Assembly (NCBI RefSeq): GCF_026341515.1 | Contig: NZ_JAPEOK010000001.1 | Span: 6,758,001-6,822,000 of the forward strand | DNA length: 64,000 nucleotides | Source of the DNA: Streptomyces sp. NBC_00878 | Lineage (GTDB): Bacteria; Actinomycetota; Actinomycetes; Streptomycetales; Streptomycetaceae | Reading direction: 5' to 3' | Shown: one piece after another, positions 21,066-28,614 of the stretch | Layout of the letters: each line of letters opens with the position of its first letter | Position numbering within the stretch: position 1 is the stretch's first letter | The notes under the pieces: model-generated | Databases searched by the model: none | Told to the model about the DNA's origin: nothing | The model's input: only the letters and a program-made list of their open reading frames with translations | Translations under genes and position numbers: made by a program

Positions 21066-21245
21066 AGGACACACCAAGACAGCCGGACGCCGCGGGCAAC
21101 CACGGCACCGGCCGTCGCGTCCCTACGGGTACGGGCGTACGGCACACCGCTGGTACGCCCGGCCAGCACCGCACGGGGGCCCTGGGGCCTACGAAACGGG
21201 GCCCTCACCCTTTTCCGGGGGCCTGACCAACGGGAGGACCGTTCC

Positions 21246-21650
21246 ATGGCCGCGAGCCGCCGCCGAGTACGCCGTACCACCGCCATCGCCTCAGTCGTGG
21301 CGGCCGTCGCGCTGACGGCCGGGCTGACCACCGGCTGCGACGCCGTCAACAAGGCACTGGACTGCGTCCAGACCGCCGACACCATCGCCGACAGCGTCAC
21401 CGACCTCCAGCAGGCGGTGGAGAACGCGGCGAACGACCCGACGCAGGCCGGCGAGGCGCTCGACTCCATCGACAAGAACCTCGACACCATCGGCGACAAG
21501 ACCGACGACGCCGACATCAACAAGGCGGTGGACGACCTCCAGAAGGCGGTCACCAACGTCCGCGACGCCATCAAGAACGGCGACGAGACGCCCAACATCA
21601 GCCCCGTCACGGACGCGGCGGGCGAACTCACGAAGGTCTGCACGCCGTAG
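21246..21650 (+). CDS. Secreted lipoprotein, helical
   Basis: This 134-residue precursor has a basic N-terminus, a hydrophobic core (AIASVVAAVALTAGL) and a lipobox ending TTGC with C31 as the likely lipidated cysteine. The mature part is acidic and helical, with heptad-like repeats (ADTIADSVTDLQQAVENAAND, then DINKAVDDLQKAVTNV), consistent with an extracellular coiled coil. No function is known. It lies between rph and rdgB on the same strand. Confidence 0.82.
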   Translation: MAASRRRVRRTTAIASVVAAVALTAGLTTGCDAVNKALDCVQTADTIADSVTDLQQAVENAANDPTQAGEALDSIDKNLDTIGDKTDDADINKAVDDLQKAVTNVRDAIKNGDETPNISPVTDAAGELTKVCTP

Positions 21651-21807
21651 CGGCAACGCCCGCCCCTCCGCGGGGGCAAGCGATCACGGGCACCGGCCGC
21701 CAACCACGGGCACCGGCAGGCGGTCACGGGCCCGGGTGAGCGATCACAGGCATCGCAGGAGCGAAACGCCCGCCTGGCGCCGGCCAGGGCTGGCTAGGGT
21801 GACCACC

Positions 21808-22410
21808 ATGACCCGCCTGATCCTCGCCACCCGCAACCCCGGAAAGATCACCGAGCTGAGGGCGATCCTCGCCGCCGCAGGTCTCCACCACGACCTCGTC
21901 GGCGCGGACGCCTACCCGGAGATCCCCGACGTCAAGGAAACCGGCGTCACCTTCGCCGAGAACGCCCTCCTCAAGGCGCACGCCCTCGCCCAGGCCACCG
22001 GCCTCCCGGCGATCGCCGACGACTCGGGCCTGTGCGTCGACGTCCTCGGCGGCGCCCCCGGCATCTTCTCCGCCCGCTGGTCCGGCTCCCACGGCGACGA
22101 CCGCGCCAACCTCACGCTCCTCCTCGACCAACTCGGCGACATCGCCGACGAACACCGGGCGGCCCACTTCGCCTGCGCCGCCGCCCTTGCCCTGCCGGAC
22201 GGCACGGAGCGCGTGGTCGAAGGCCGCCTGCGGGGCACGTTGCGCCACGAGCCCACCGGCACCCACGGCTTCGGCTACGACCCGATTCTCCAGCCGGACG
22301 GGGACACGCGGACGTGCGCGGAGCTGACTCCGGAGGAGAAGAACGCGATCAGCCACCGGGGGAAGGCGTTCCGGGGGCTGGTGCCGGTGGTGCGGGAGTT
22401 GCTGGGCTGA
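21808..22410 (+). CDS. rdgB: dITP/XTP pyrophosphatase (Ham1 family)
   Basis: This 200-residue enzyme hydrolyses non-canonical purine triphosphates (dITP, XTP) to monophosphates, keeping them out of DNA and RNA. Signature segments are LILATRNPGKITEL at the start, ADDSGLCVDVLGGAPGIFSARW in the middle, and GFGYDPIL with SHRGKAF near the end. It follows rph and the lipoprotein gene. ATG 21808 gives the standard MTRLILATRN start. Confidence 0.96.
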   Translation: MTRLILATRNPGKITELRAILAAAGLHHDLVGADAYPEIPDVKETGVTFAENALLKAHALAQATGLPAIADDSGLCVDVLGGAPGIFSARWSGSHGDDRANLTLLLDQLGDIADEHRAAHFACAAALALPDGTERVVEGRLRGTLRHEPTGTHGFGYDPILQPDGDTRTCAELTPEEKNAISHRGKAFRGLVPVVRELLG

Positions 22411-22423
22411 GGGTTGGGCACGG

Positions 22424-22462
22424 CGAAGGCCCAGCTCGTGGGGTAAGTGAGCTGGGCCTTCG
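22424..22462. terminator. Terminator between rdgB and tRNA-Leu
   Basis: CGAAGGCCCAGCTC pairs perfectly with GAGCTGGGCCTTCG over 14 bp with an 11-nt loop. It lies between the convergent rdgB and tRNA genes and is likely bidirectional. Confidence 0.82.
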
Positions 22463-22473
22463 ACTCAGAGATG

Positions 22474-22556
22474 TGCGGCCGGTGGGACTCGAACCCACAT
22501 GGGATTTCTCCCAAGGGCACCTAAAACCCTCGCTTATACCATTCAGCAACGGCCGC
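22474..22556 (-). tRNA. tRNA-Leu (anticodon UAG)
   Basis: This is an 83-nt class II tRNA on the minus strand. The acceptor stem is GCGGCCG/CGGCCGC, the anticodon stem AGGGT/GCCCT with loop TTTAGGT gives anticodon UAG, and the long variable arm TGGGA-GAAA-TCCCA is characteristic of tRNA-Leu. The T arm is GTGGG-TTCGAGT-CCCAC. CCA is not encoded. Two tandem HNH genes lie just upstream, consistent with tRNA-linked gene insertion. Confidence 0.93.
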
Positions 22557-22605
22557 TAGTCGCAAGCCATCGTAGCGGGCCAGCGACGGTGGCGCTGCGG
22601 CGGCT

Positions 22606-23262
22606 TTAGCTCGAGCGCTGGCGCTGGCCCCCTCGGCACCAGGTGTCTGTGGTCGCGTGGCAGTTGGGGCACAGCAACCGGAGGTTCTCCGGGCGGTTGT
22701 CGCTCCAGTCTCCGTTGATGTGGTCCACCTCCAGCGTCATGGGTCTACCGAGCCACTCGGGGCCGATACCGCACTCGGTACACTCTTCAGGTAAGCCGAT
22801 TTCGCGGAGCGCCCGCCGTAGTAGCGCAGTTCGCGTCCGGTGCTTGTCGTCACGCTTGACCAGAATCTCCTCCGGCTTCTTGATCAGCGCCGGGCGAGAC
22901 TTCCCTCGCTGATGTGCCTGCCCCAAGAGGTGCGCGGTTGTGAGGCGCTCTTCGGCGATCCACTGACGCAGCAATGCGCGTTGCCTGCCGTTGTCCGGGC
23001 GCTCCAGGTGGCGGAGCGCCTCTGCAATGGAGGTCGACTTGGCGACTACGGTACGCAACTCGCCGGAAGTGGGCCGGGCTCGCTTGCCCCAAGGGCTGAA
23101 ATGCGAGATTTCGATGCCGAAGTGAGCGAAGCGTCTGGCGAGGTAGCGGCGGAGTGTGGCGTACGGACGGGTGCCGAAGAAGGCGATGACCTCGTCGATG
23201 TCGGAACACTGAGCGGCGGCTTCGGCCAGTCGCTCGCGGGTGTACTGCACGCTGTTGCTCAT
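22606..23262 (-). CDS. HNH endonuclease (tandem copy B)
   Basis: This 218-residue protein has N-terminal helical repeats (YTRERLAEAAAQCSDIDEVI..., each about 50 aa, resembling small DNA-binding helix-turn-helix units). A C-terminal HNH domain carries C-x2-C (ECTECG), the EVDHINGDWSDNRPENL core and a second CPNCH zinc pair. It is likely a DNA nuclease with sequence-specific N-terminal modules. It overlaps the paralogue upstream by 4 bp (ATGA), so the pair is co-translated. Free-standing HNH genes beside a tRNA suggest a mobile origin. The target is unknown. Confidence 0.85.
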   Translation of the reverse strand: MSNSVQYTRERLAEAAAQCSDIDEVIAFFGTRPYATLRRYLARRFAHFGIEISHFSPWGKRARPTSGELRTVVAKSTSIAEALRHLERPDNGRQRALLRQWIAEERLTTAHLLGQAHQRGKSRPALIKKPEEILVKRDDKHRTRTALLRRALREIGLPEECTECGIGPEWLGRPMTLEVDHINGDWSDNRPENLRLLCPNCHATTDTWCRGGQRQRSS

Positions 23263-23912
23263 GATGCTCCCCCCTTGGGGCGCCCCTTGCCGCGCCCTCG
23301 GTAACTATCCGTTGTCGAGTGGCAGTTGGGGCACAGAAACCGCAGGTTCTCGATGCGGTTGTCTCGCCAGTTGCCGTCGATGTGATCCACCTCAAGCGGG
23401 AGCGGACGGCCTCGCCAGATCGCCTCCGTACCGCAGAGGGCGCACCGCTCCGGTACGTCCAGAGTCGTCATCGCCCACTTGAGACGGTCGCTATGGATGC
23501 GTCGCGCGTGTGCGGGCTGCTGCTCGACGAGCAATCCTTCGGGCGTGCGGGGGTGCCGCACCTCGCCGCGCCGGGATGGCACCTGGAAGTGCGAGGTGTC
23601 GATGCCGTACGCCTTGATCCGGCCGCTGATGTGCGTGTGCTGCCCGCCCACCACCTCAAGCCCGAGATGGCGCAGCACCCCGCACATGTTCGTGGAGGCC
23701 GCAACAGCCCGCTCAAGGATCTCCCTCGTCCACTTGACCCCTTCGCGTTCGAAGTGCGACGTGTCCACCTCCAGCCTTTTCATCCGCTCTCTGATGTAGT
23801 GCCGCGTCGAACTCTTCGGATCCACCCCCAACTTCCCCAACGCCTCCGACAACGTCCGTGACGAACTCGCCGCCCCCTCCAGGCGCTCCCTGGTGTACGG
23901 GCTGACCGGCAT
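23259..23912 (-). CDS. HNH endonuclease (tandem copy A)
   Basis: This 217-residue paralogue of the next gene has the same layout: N-terminal repeats beginning YTRERLEGAASSSRTLSEALGKLG, then an HNH domain with CALCG, EVDHIDGNWRDNRIENL and CPNCHSTTD. Catalytic H, N and zinc cysteines are all intact. Divergence between the two copies is substantial in the N-terminal half, which would fit different DNA targets. The stop overlaps the start of the downstream copy. Confidence 0.85.
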   Translation of the reverse strand: MPVSPYTRERLEGAASSSRTLSEALGKLGVDPKSSTRHYIRERMKRLEVDTSHFEREGVKWTREILERAVAASTNMCGVLRHLGLEVVGGQHTHISGRIKAYGIDTSHFQVPSRRGEVRHPRTPEGLLVEQQPAHARRIHSDRLKWAMTTLDVPERCALCGTEAIWRGRPLPLEVDHIDGNWRDNRIENLRFLCPNCHSTTDSYRGRGKGRPKGGAS

Positions 23913-23993
23913 GATTCCCCTCCGTTCCGGCCGCCTGTTCGCGACCTCGTACGGAGTAACGAACCGTTTATCGGATGGTCACGTCCAGAATGT

Positions 23994-24032
23994 GGAACGG
24001 CCCGCGCCGCTTGTCGCGGGGCGGGCCGTTCC
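23994..24032 (-). terminator. Terminator for bcp
   Basis: A perfect 12-bp stem, GGAACGGCCCGC with GCGGGCCGTTCC and a 15-nt loop, lies 42 bp downstream of the bcp stop on the minus strand and upstream of the HNH pair. Confidence 0.8.
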
Positions 24033-24073
24033 GAGGGAGTGAAAGGCCACACGGCCCAAGGGGAGGTCGGTGC

Positions 24074-24541
24074 TCAGATCCCCAGGTCCTTGATGATCTT
24101 CGCCACGTGGCCCGTAGCCCGGACGTTGTAGAGGGCCCGTTCCACCTTGCCCTCCTCGTCCACGATGATCGTGGAGCGGATGACGCCCATGTACGTCTTG
24201 CCGTAGTTCTTCTTTTCGCCGTAGGCCGCGTACGACTCCGTGACCGTCTTGTCGGGGTCGGCGAGCAGGGTGATCCTCAGGTTTTCCTTGTCGCGGAACT
24301 TGGCGAGTTTCTCGGGCTTGTCGGGGGAGATGCCGATGACGTCGTAGCCCGCGCCGGCGAGGAGTTCGAGGTTGTCCGTGAAGTCGCAGGCCTGCTTGGT
24401 GCAGCCGGGGGTCAGGGCGGCCGGGTAGAAGTAGACGATGACCTTGCGGCCCTTGCGGTCGGCCAGCGAGACCTCCTTGCCGTCGGCGTCCGGCAGGGTG
24501 AAGGCGGGGGCGGTGTCGCCGGGCTGGAGTCGCTCGCTCAT
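24074..24541 (-). CDS. bcp: Thioredoxin-dependent peroxiredoxin BCP
   Basis: This 155-residue AhpC/TSA-family peroxidase has peroxidatic Cys47 in the PAALTPGCTKQAC motif and a second Cys52 five residues later, the atypical 2-Cys arrangement of BCP. FTLPDADGKEVSLAD and STIIVDEEGKVERAL are typical. It detoxifies peroxides using thioredoxin. ATG 24541 fits the conserved MSERLQPGDTAP. It is divergent from the DUF3618 gene. Confidence 0.95.
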   Translation of the reverse strand: MSERLQPGDTAPAFTLPDADGKEVSLADRKGRKVIVYFYPAALTPGCTKQACDFTDNLELLAGAGYDVIGISPDKPEKLAKFRDKENLRITLLADPDKTVTESYAAYGEKKNYGKTYMGVIRSTIIVDEEGKVERALYNVRATGHVAKIIKDLGI

Positions 24542-24697
24542 CTCGTTCGGTCTCCTTGCGAGGTGGTGGATACGCACCCGAGCGTAATGGGGGTGCCGGG
24601 CGGTGCGCGGCGGGCGGAGCTGACAGACTGTCGACCAGAGAAAAGGCCGAAGAGAACAGGCCACGGGAAGAAACGACCACGACCACGGAGGCAGCGC

Positions 24698-25036
24698 GTG
24701 TCGGACACGTCGAGCACGCCGGACACCAGGACTCCGGCGCAGATCGAGGCGGACATCAAGCGCCGTCGCGAAACCCTCGCCGAGACGCTCGACGAGATCG
24801 GTGTGCGGGTGCATCCGAAGACCATCGTCGGGGACGCCAAGGCCAAGGTGGTGTCCAGCGTCGACCACTCGCTCGGCCGTGCCTACGTCGGCGTCAACCG
24901 CGTCGTCGGCGATGTGAAGGGGCAGTTCGTCACGGAGGAGGGGGCGCCGCGTCTGGACCGCATCGTGCCCGTCGCCCTCGTCGTGGTCGGCGTCGTCGGG
25001 CTGCTCACCCTGGGCACCAGGCGCCGCAGGGGCTGA
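24698..25036 (+). CDS. DUF3618 domain-containing membrane protein
   Basis: This 112-residue protein has an acidic N-terminus and the DUF3618 motif (TPAQIEADIKRRRETLAETLDEI) followed by a helix. It ends in one C-terminal transmembrane helix (RIVPVALVVVGVVGLLTL) before TRRRRG. It is a tail-anchored-like protein of unknown role, common near bcp in streptomycetes. GTG 24698 follows GGAGGCAGC. Confidence 0.88.
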   Translation: MSDTSSTPDTRTPAQIEADIKRRRETLAETLDEIGVRVHPKTIVGDAKAKVVSSVDHSLGRAYVGVNRVVGDVKGQFVTEEGAPRLDRIVPVALVVVGVVGLLTLGTRRRRG

Positions 25037-25180
25037 CACGCCCGGAGCCCGTTCGTACTCCGCCCGTACCCCACCCATAGTCCGTCCGCACCGCGCGGGT
25101 GCAGCTGCCCACACCTCTCCGGCGCAGCCGCCCGCACCCCACGTACGTACGAGCCGTTTGAAGGCAGGTAGGTTCGAGAC

Positions 25181-25522
25181 GTGAGCGAGAAGAACCATCA
25201 CGACAAGCTGCCCATCCGGATGCTGCACGACCGTGTGCTCGTGCGGCAGGACACCGCCGAGGGCGAACGCCGTTCCGGCGGCGGGATCCTGATCCCCGCG
25301 ACCGCGGCCGTAGGCCGACGGCTCGCCTGGGCCGAGGTCGTCGCGGTCGGGCAGAACGTACGGACCGTGGAGCCGGGCGACCGTGTCCTGTACGACCCGG
25401 AGGACCTTGCCGAGGTCGAGGTGCGCGGCACCGCGTACGTGCTGATGCGCGAGCGGGATCTGCACGCCGTGGCGGCGGACCGGTTCGAGGGCTCCGAGGA
25501 CTCGACCGGCCTGTACCTCTGA
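25181..25522 (+). CDS. GroES-like co-chaperonin family protein
   Basis: This 113-residue Cpn10-fold protein has the conserved IRMLHDRVLVRQD and the mobile-loop GGILIPATA, then EVVAVGQNVRTVEPGDRVLYDP. It is longer at the C-terminus than GroES (ending EDSTGLYL) and stands alone without groEL. It is therefore probably a divergent GroES-like protein rather than the main co-chaperonin. GTG 25181 is used. Confidence 0.85.
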   Translation: MSEKNHHDKLPIRMLHDRVLVRQDTAEGERRSGGGILIPATAAVGRRLAWAEVVAVGQNVRTVEPGDRVLYDPEDLAEVEVRGTAYVLMRERDLHAVAADRFEGSEDSTGLYL

Positions 25523-25561
25523 ACCAGAGGCCGATGGCGGAGGTGCGGAGGAGCGGAGGAA

Positions 25562-25589
25562 GGGGCTGGTGACCATCGTCACCAGCCCC
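25562..25589 (+). terminator. Terminator after the GroES-like gene
   Basis: GGGGCTGGTGAC-CATC-GTCACCAGCCCC is a perfect 12-bp stem, followed by CTTTGCTTGCCTTTG. It lies upstream of the riboswitch-like element and separates it from the preceding gene. Confidence 0.8.
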
Positions 25590-25618
25590 CTTTGCTTGCC
25601 TTTGCTACCTTTGGAAGG

Positions 25619-25662
25619 ACCCCGACGAGACGCGCCGTACCGGGACTCGCAAAGACGACGCA
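25619..25662 (+). promoter_or_regulatory. Guanidine-III (ykkC-III) riboswitch
   Basis: The 44-nt segment contains CCCCGACGAG, then GCGCCGTACCGGG, then AAAGACGACGC, closely following the guanidine-III consensus as I recall it from the Thermobifida element. P1 is CCCG (25621-25624) with CGGG (25641-25644). The pseudoknot is GCGCCGT (25632-25638) with ACGACGC (25655-25661), with one C-A mismatch. It ends 45 nt before the SMR gene, whose family exports guanidinium. The regulatory outcome is inferred. Confidence 0.75.
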
Positions 25663-25706
25663 CCCCTGTTGATCAACGCCTGTTGATCCGTTCACGGAGG
25701 TGCCTC

Positions 25707-26027
25707 ATGGCCTGGGTCCTGCTTGTCGTCGCCGGTCTGCTGGAAGTCGGCTGGTCGATCGGCATGAAGTACACCGAGGGTTTTACGCGGCTCGTGCCGA
25801 GCGTCCTGACCGGCGCGGGCATCGTCGCCAGCATGTTCCTGCTGTCGTACGCGGCGAAGTCGCTGCCCATCGGTACCGCCTACGGCGTCTGGGTCGGCAT
25901 CGGCGCGGCCGGGGCGGCGGTGTTCGGCATGGCGGTGCTCGGTGAACCGGCGACCGCCGCCCGGGTTTTCTTCGTCTGTTTGTTGCTGGTGGCCGTGGTG
26001 GGGCTGAAGGCGACTTCCGGTCACTAG
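25707..26027 (+). CDS. SMR-family guanidinium exporter (Gdx/SugE type)
   Basis: This 106-residue four-helix SMR protein has the essential glutamate E13 in GLLEVGWSIGMKY. The EVGW...GMKY pattern is the Gdx/SugE subtype rather than EmrE. It is expected to export guanidinium in exchange for protons as an antiparallel dimer. GGAGG precedes ATG 25707. The guanidine-III-like element upstream supports guanidinium as the substrate. Confidence 0.92.
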   Translation: MAWVLLVVAGLLEVGWSIGMKYTEGFTRLVPSVLTGAGIVASMFLLSYAAKSLPIGTAYGVWVGIGAAGAAVFGMAVLGEPATAARVFFVCLLLVAVVGLKATSGH

Positions 26028-26059
26028 CCGCCGCCACCAGCCGCCGCCACCAGCCGTCG

Positions 26060-28456
26060 CTACGGGAAGCTGCCCAGTGTCGTGCCCGTGGTCGCGTCCT
26101 CCTCGCCTCCGCCGTCCGTCGTGGCGCCGTCGGTCGTCGCGCCGGTGTCGTCGCCGGTGGTGCCGCCCGTGGTGCCCTCGGTGGTGTCGCCCGTCGTCCC
26201 GCCGTCGGTGGTCGTGCCGCCGTCGCCGGTGGTGCCACCGTCGGTGGTCGTCCCGCCGTCGCCCGTGGTGTCGCCCGTGGTCGTGCCGCCGTCCGTCTGG
26301 CCCTCGGTCGCCGGGGTCTCCTCGCCGCCGGTGGTCGCGCCGCCGTTGTCCTCACCGGCGTCCGTGCCCGGCTGGTCCGTGCCGGGGTCGGACGGGGGCA
26401 GTTGCTGTTCCTCCGCGCCGTCCTGGAGGTTCAGGTCGAAGTCCTCGACCTCGGCGCCGTTCAGCGCGTCCTTCGTGAACTGGGCCCAGATCTGCGCCGG
26501 ATAGCCGCCGCCGTTGATCCGGGGCTGCCCGAGCGCCCCGTACAGCGACTTGTGGGCGCCCGTGTCGGGGTCCTGGCCCATGATGGCGACGACCGTGGCG
26601 AGGTTCGGGGTGTAGCCCGCGAACCAGGCCGCCTGGTCCTCCTCCGCCGTGCCGGTCTTGCCCGCCGCGGGCCGCCCGGCGGCCTGGGCGGCCGTGCCGG
26701 TGCCGCCCTCGACGACGCTCTGCAGGATCGAGGTCGTGGTGTCGGCGGCCTCGCGGCTCACCGCCTGCCAGGTCTTGCGCCCGGGCAGGTCCACCACGTC
26801 CGCGCCGTCCTTGGTGATCTTCCCGATCATCGTGTACGTGCCGCGCTTGCCATGGTTGGCGAGTGTCGCGTACGCCTCCGCCATGTCGAGGACGCTGGCC
26901 GTGGCCGTGCCGAGCGCGATCGACGGGGACGCGTTCAGGTCGGGGGTGTCGGACGGGATACCGAGGCCGACGGCCGTCTTCTCGACCTTCTCCGGGGCGA
27001 CGTCCACGGCCATCTGCGCGTACACGGAGTTGACGGAATTGTCCGTGGCGGTGCGGACGCTGATCGGGCCGTACGAGGCCTGGTCCTCGTTCTCCGGGGC
27101 GTACGTGTCGCCGTTCCAGCCTTGTACGGGGCGCTCGTTGGTGCCGTCGTAGACGGTGTTCGGGGTGATCGTGCGGCCGTCCTGCGTGGTCGAGTCGTTC
27201 TGTACGGCGGCGGTGAACACGAAGGGCTTGAAGGTGGAGCCGACCTGGTAGTCCCGGCGGGTGGCGTTGTTGTAGTACTGCTTCGTGTAGTCGATGCCGC
27301 CGTACATCGCGAGGACCTTGCCGGTCTTCGGGTCGATGGAGGCGCCGCCCGCGCGGACGTAGTTGTCGACCTTGCGGCCCTTCTTGTCGAGCTGCTCCAT
27401 CACCTGGTCGTCGACGGCCTTCACGAACGCGGCCTGCTTGGGCTTCTGCAGCGTCGTCGTGATGCGGTAGCCGCCGGCGTTCAGCTGGTCCTCGTCGACG
27501 ATCTTGTTGTCGATCAGGTAGTCGTTGACGGCCTTCACGATGTAGCCGCGCTGCCCGGACATGCCGGCCGCGATCACCGTCTGCCGGGGCTCGGGGAGCT
27601 TGACGCCCGAGCGCTCCTCCGCGCTGATCCACTTCTTCTTGACCATGCCGTCGAGGACGTAGTTCCAACGGGCCAGTGCCGCGGGCTTGTTCTCGGGGTG
27701 GGCGACCACGTCGAACTCGCTCGGCGCGTTCAGCAGCGCGGCCAGGTACGCGCCCTGGCCGACCGTCAGGTCCTTGGCGTCGACGCCGTAGTAGGCCTGG
27801 GCGGCGGCCTGGATGCCGTACGCGTTGCGGCCGAAGTAGCTGGTGTTGAGGTAGCCCTCCAGGATGTCGTCCTTGCTCTTCTCGCGGTCCAGCTTGATCG
27901 CGATGAAGAACTCCTTCGCCTTCCGGGTGACCGTCTGCTCCTGGGCCAGGTAGTAGTTCTTCACGTACTGCTGGGTGATCGTGGAGCCGGACTGCTTGCC
28001 CTTGCCGGTCGCGGTGTTCCAGCCGGCGCGGACCATCGCCTTGGGGTCGACCGCCGACTCGGTGTAGAAGTCGCGGTCCTCGGCGGCCAGTACCGCGTGC
28101 TGGGCGTCCTTGGAGATCAGCGTCAGGGTCACGTTCTCCCGGTTGACCTCGCCGTCCCGGGCGAGCTGGCTGCCGTCCGCGTACAAGTACACGTTGCTCT
28201 GCTTCACCGCCGCCGAGTTCGCCGCCGGGATCTTCACCAGGTAATAGCCGAGTGCGAACGCGCCGATGAGCAGCAGGGTCACCGTGATGAGGGTGCCGAG
28301 CACCAGCCGCCAGGTCGGGATCAGGCGCCGCCATCCGGTGCGCCGGGGCCGCTTGGGCTTCTTGCCGGGAGTGTCCGGCCTCGCCGCGGAGACGGCCCCT
28401 GGTTCTCTCGGTACCCAGCCCTCGCTCGGTTGCTGCGGCTGCGGCTGGTCGTTCAT
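26060..28456 (-). CDS. Bifunctional penicillin-binding protein (class A)
   Basis: This 798-residue peptidoglycan synthase has a short basic cytoplasmic head and one membrane helix (about 50-72). The GT51 glycosyltransferase follows, with catalytic-glutamate motif AAEDRDFYTESAVDP and the GGSTITQQ-like GSTITQQYVKN. A transpeptidase domain carries S407 in STFKPF, the DNSVN motif and KTGTAEE. The C-terminal tail is a Thr/Gly/Asp-rich low-complexity repeat (about 690-790). ATG 28456 (MNDQPQPQQPSEGW) is preferred over the open upstream frame. An IS630 element sits in its upstream region. Confidence 0.93.
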   Translation of the reverse strand: MNDQPQPQQPSEGWVPREPGAVSAARPDTPGKKPKRPRRTGWRRLIPTWRLVLGTLITVTLLLIGAFALGYYLVKIPAANSAAVKQSNVYLYADGSQLARDGEVNRENVTLTLISKDAQHAVLAAEDRDFYTESAVDPKAMVRAGWNTATGKGKQSGSTITQQYVKNYYLAQEQTVTRKAKEFFIAIKLDREKSKDDILEGYLNTSYFGRNAYGIQAAAQAYYGVDAKDLTVGQGAYLAALLNAPSEFDVVAHPENKPAALARWNYVLDGMVKKKWISAEERSGVKLPEPRQTVIAAGMSGQRGYIVKAVNDYLIDNKIVDEDQLNAGGYRITTTLQKPKQAAFVKAVDDQVMEQLDKKGRKVDNYVRAGGASIDPKTGKVLAMYGGIDYTKQYYNNATRRDYQVGSTFKPFVFTAAVQNDSTTQDGRTITPNTVYDGTNERPVQGWNGDTYAPENEDQASYGPISVRTATDNSVNSVYAQMAVDVAPEKVEKTAVGLGIPSDTPDLNASPSIALGTATASVLDMAEAYATLANHGKRGTYTMIGKITKDGADVVDLPGRKTWQAVSREAADTTTSILQSVVEGGTGTAAQAAGRPAAGKTGTAEEDQAAWFAGYTPNLATVVAIMGQDPDTGAHKSLYGALGQPRINGGGYPAQIWAQFTKDALNGAEVEDFDLNLQDGAEEQQLPPSDPGTDQPGTDAGEDNGGATTGGEETPATEGQTDGGTTTGDTTGDGGTTTDGGTTGDGGTTTDGGTTGDTTEGTTGGTTGDDTGATTDGATTDGGGEEDATTGTTLGSFP

Positions 28457-28614
28457 GTTGTGCCGGACTCCCGTTTCGCGTCGTACGTCTCGTACGTCCT
28501 CGTACGCCTGTTGCGCCCCTCCTTTGAAGACTCTCGCACTCCGCGAAACGTTCCCGGCACGTGGCACGCATCCGGCGGCGAAAATGCCTGGCACGTGGAT
28601 CGGAGTCGCGGCTA

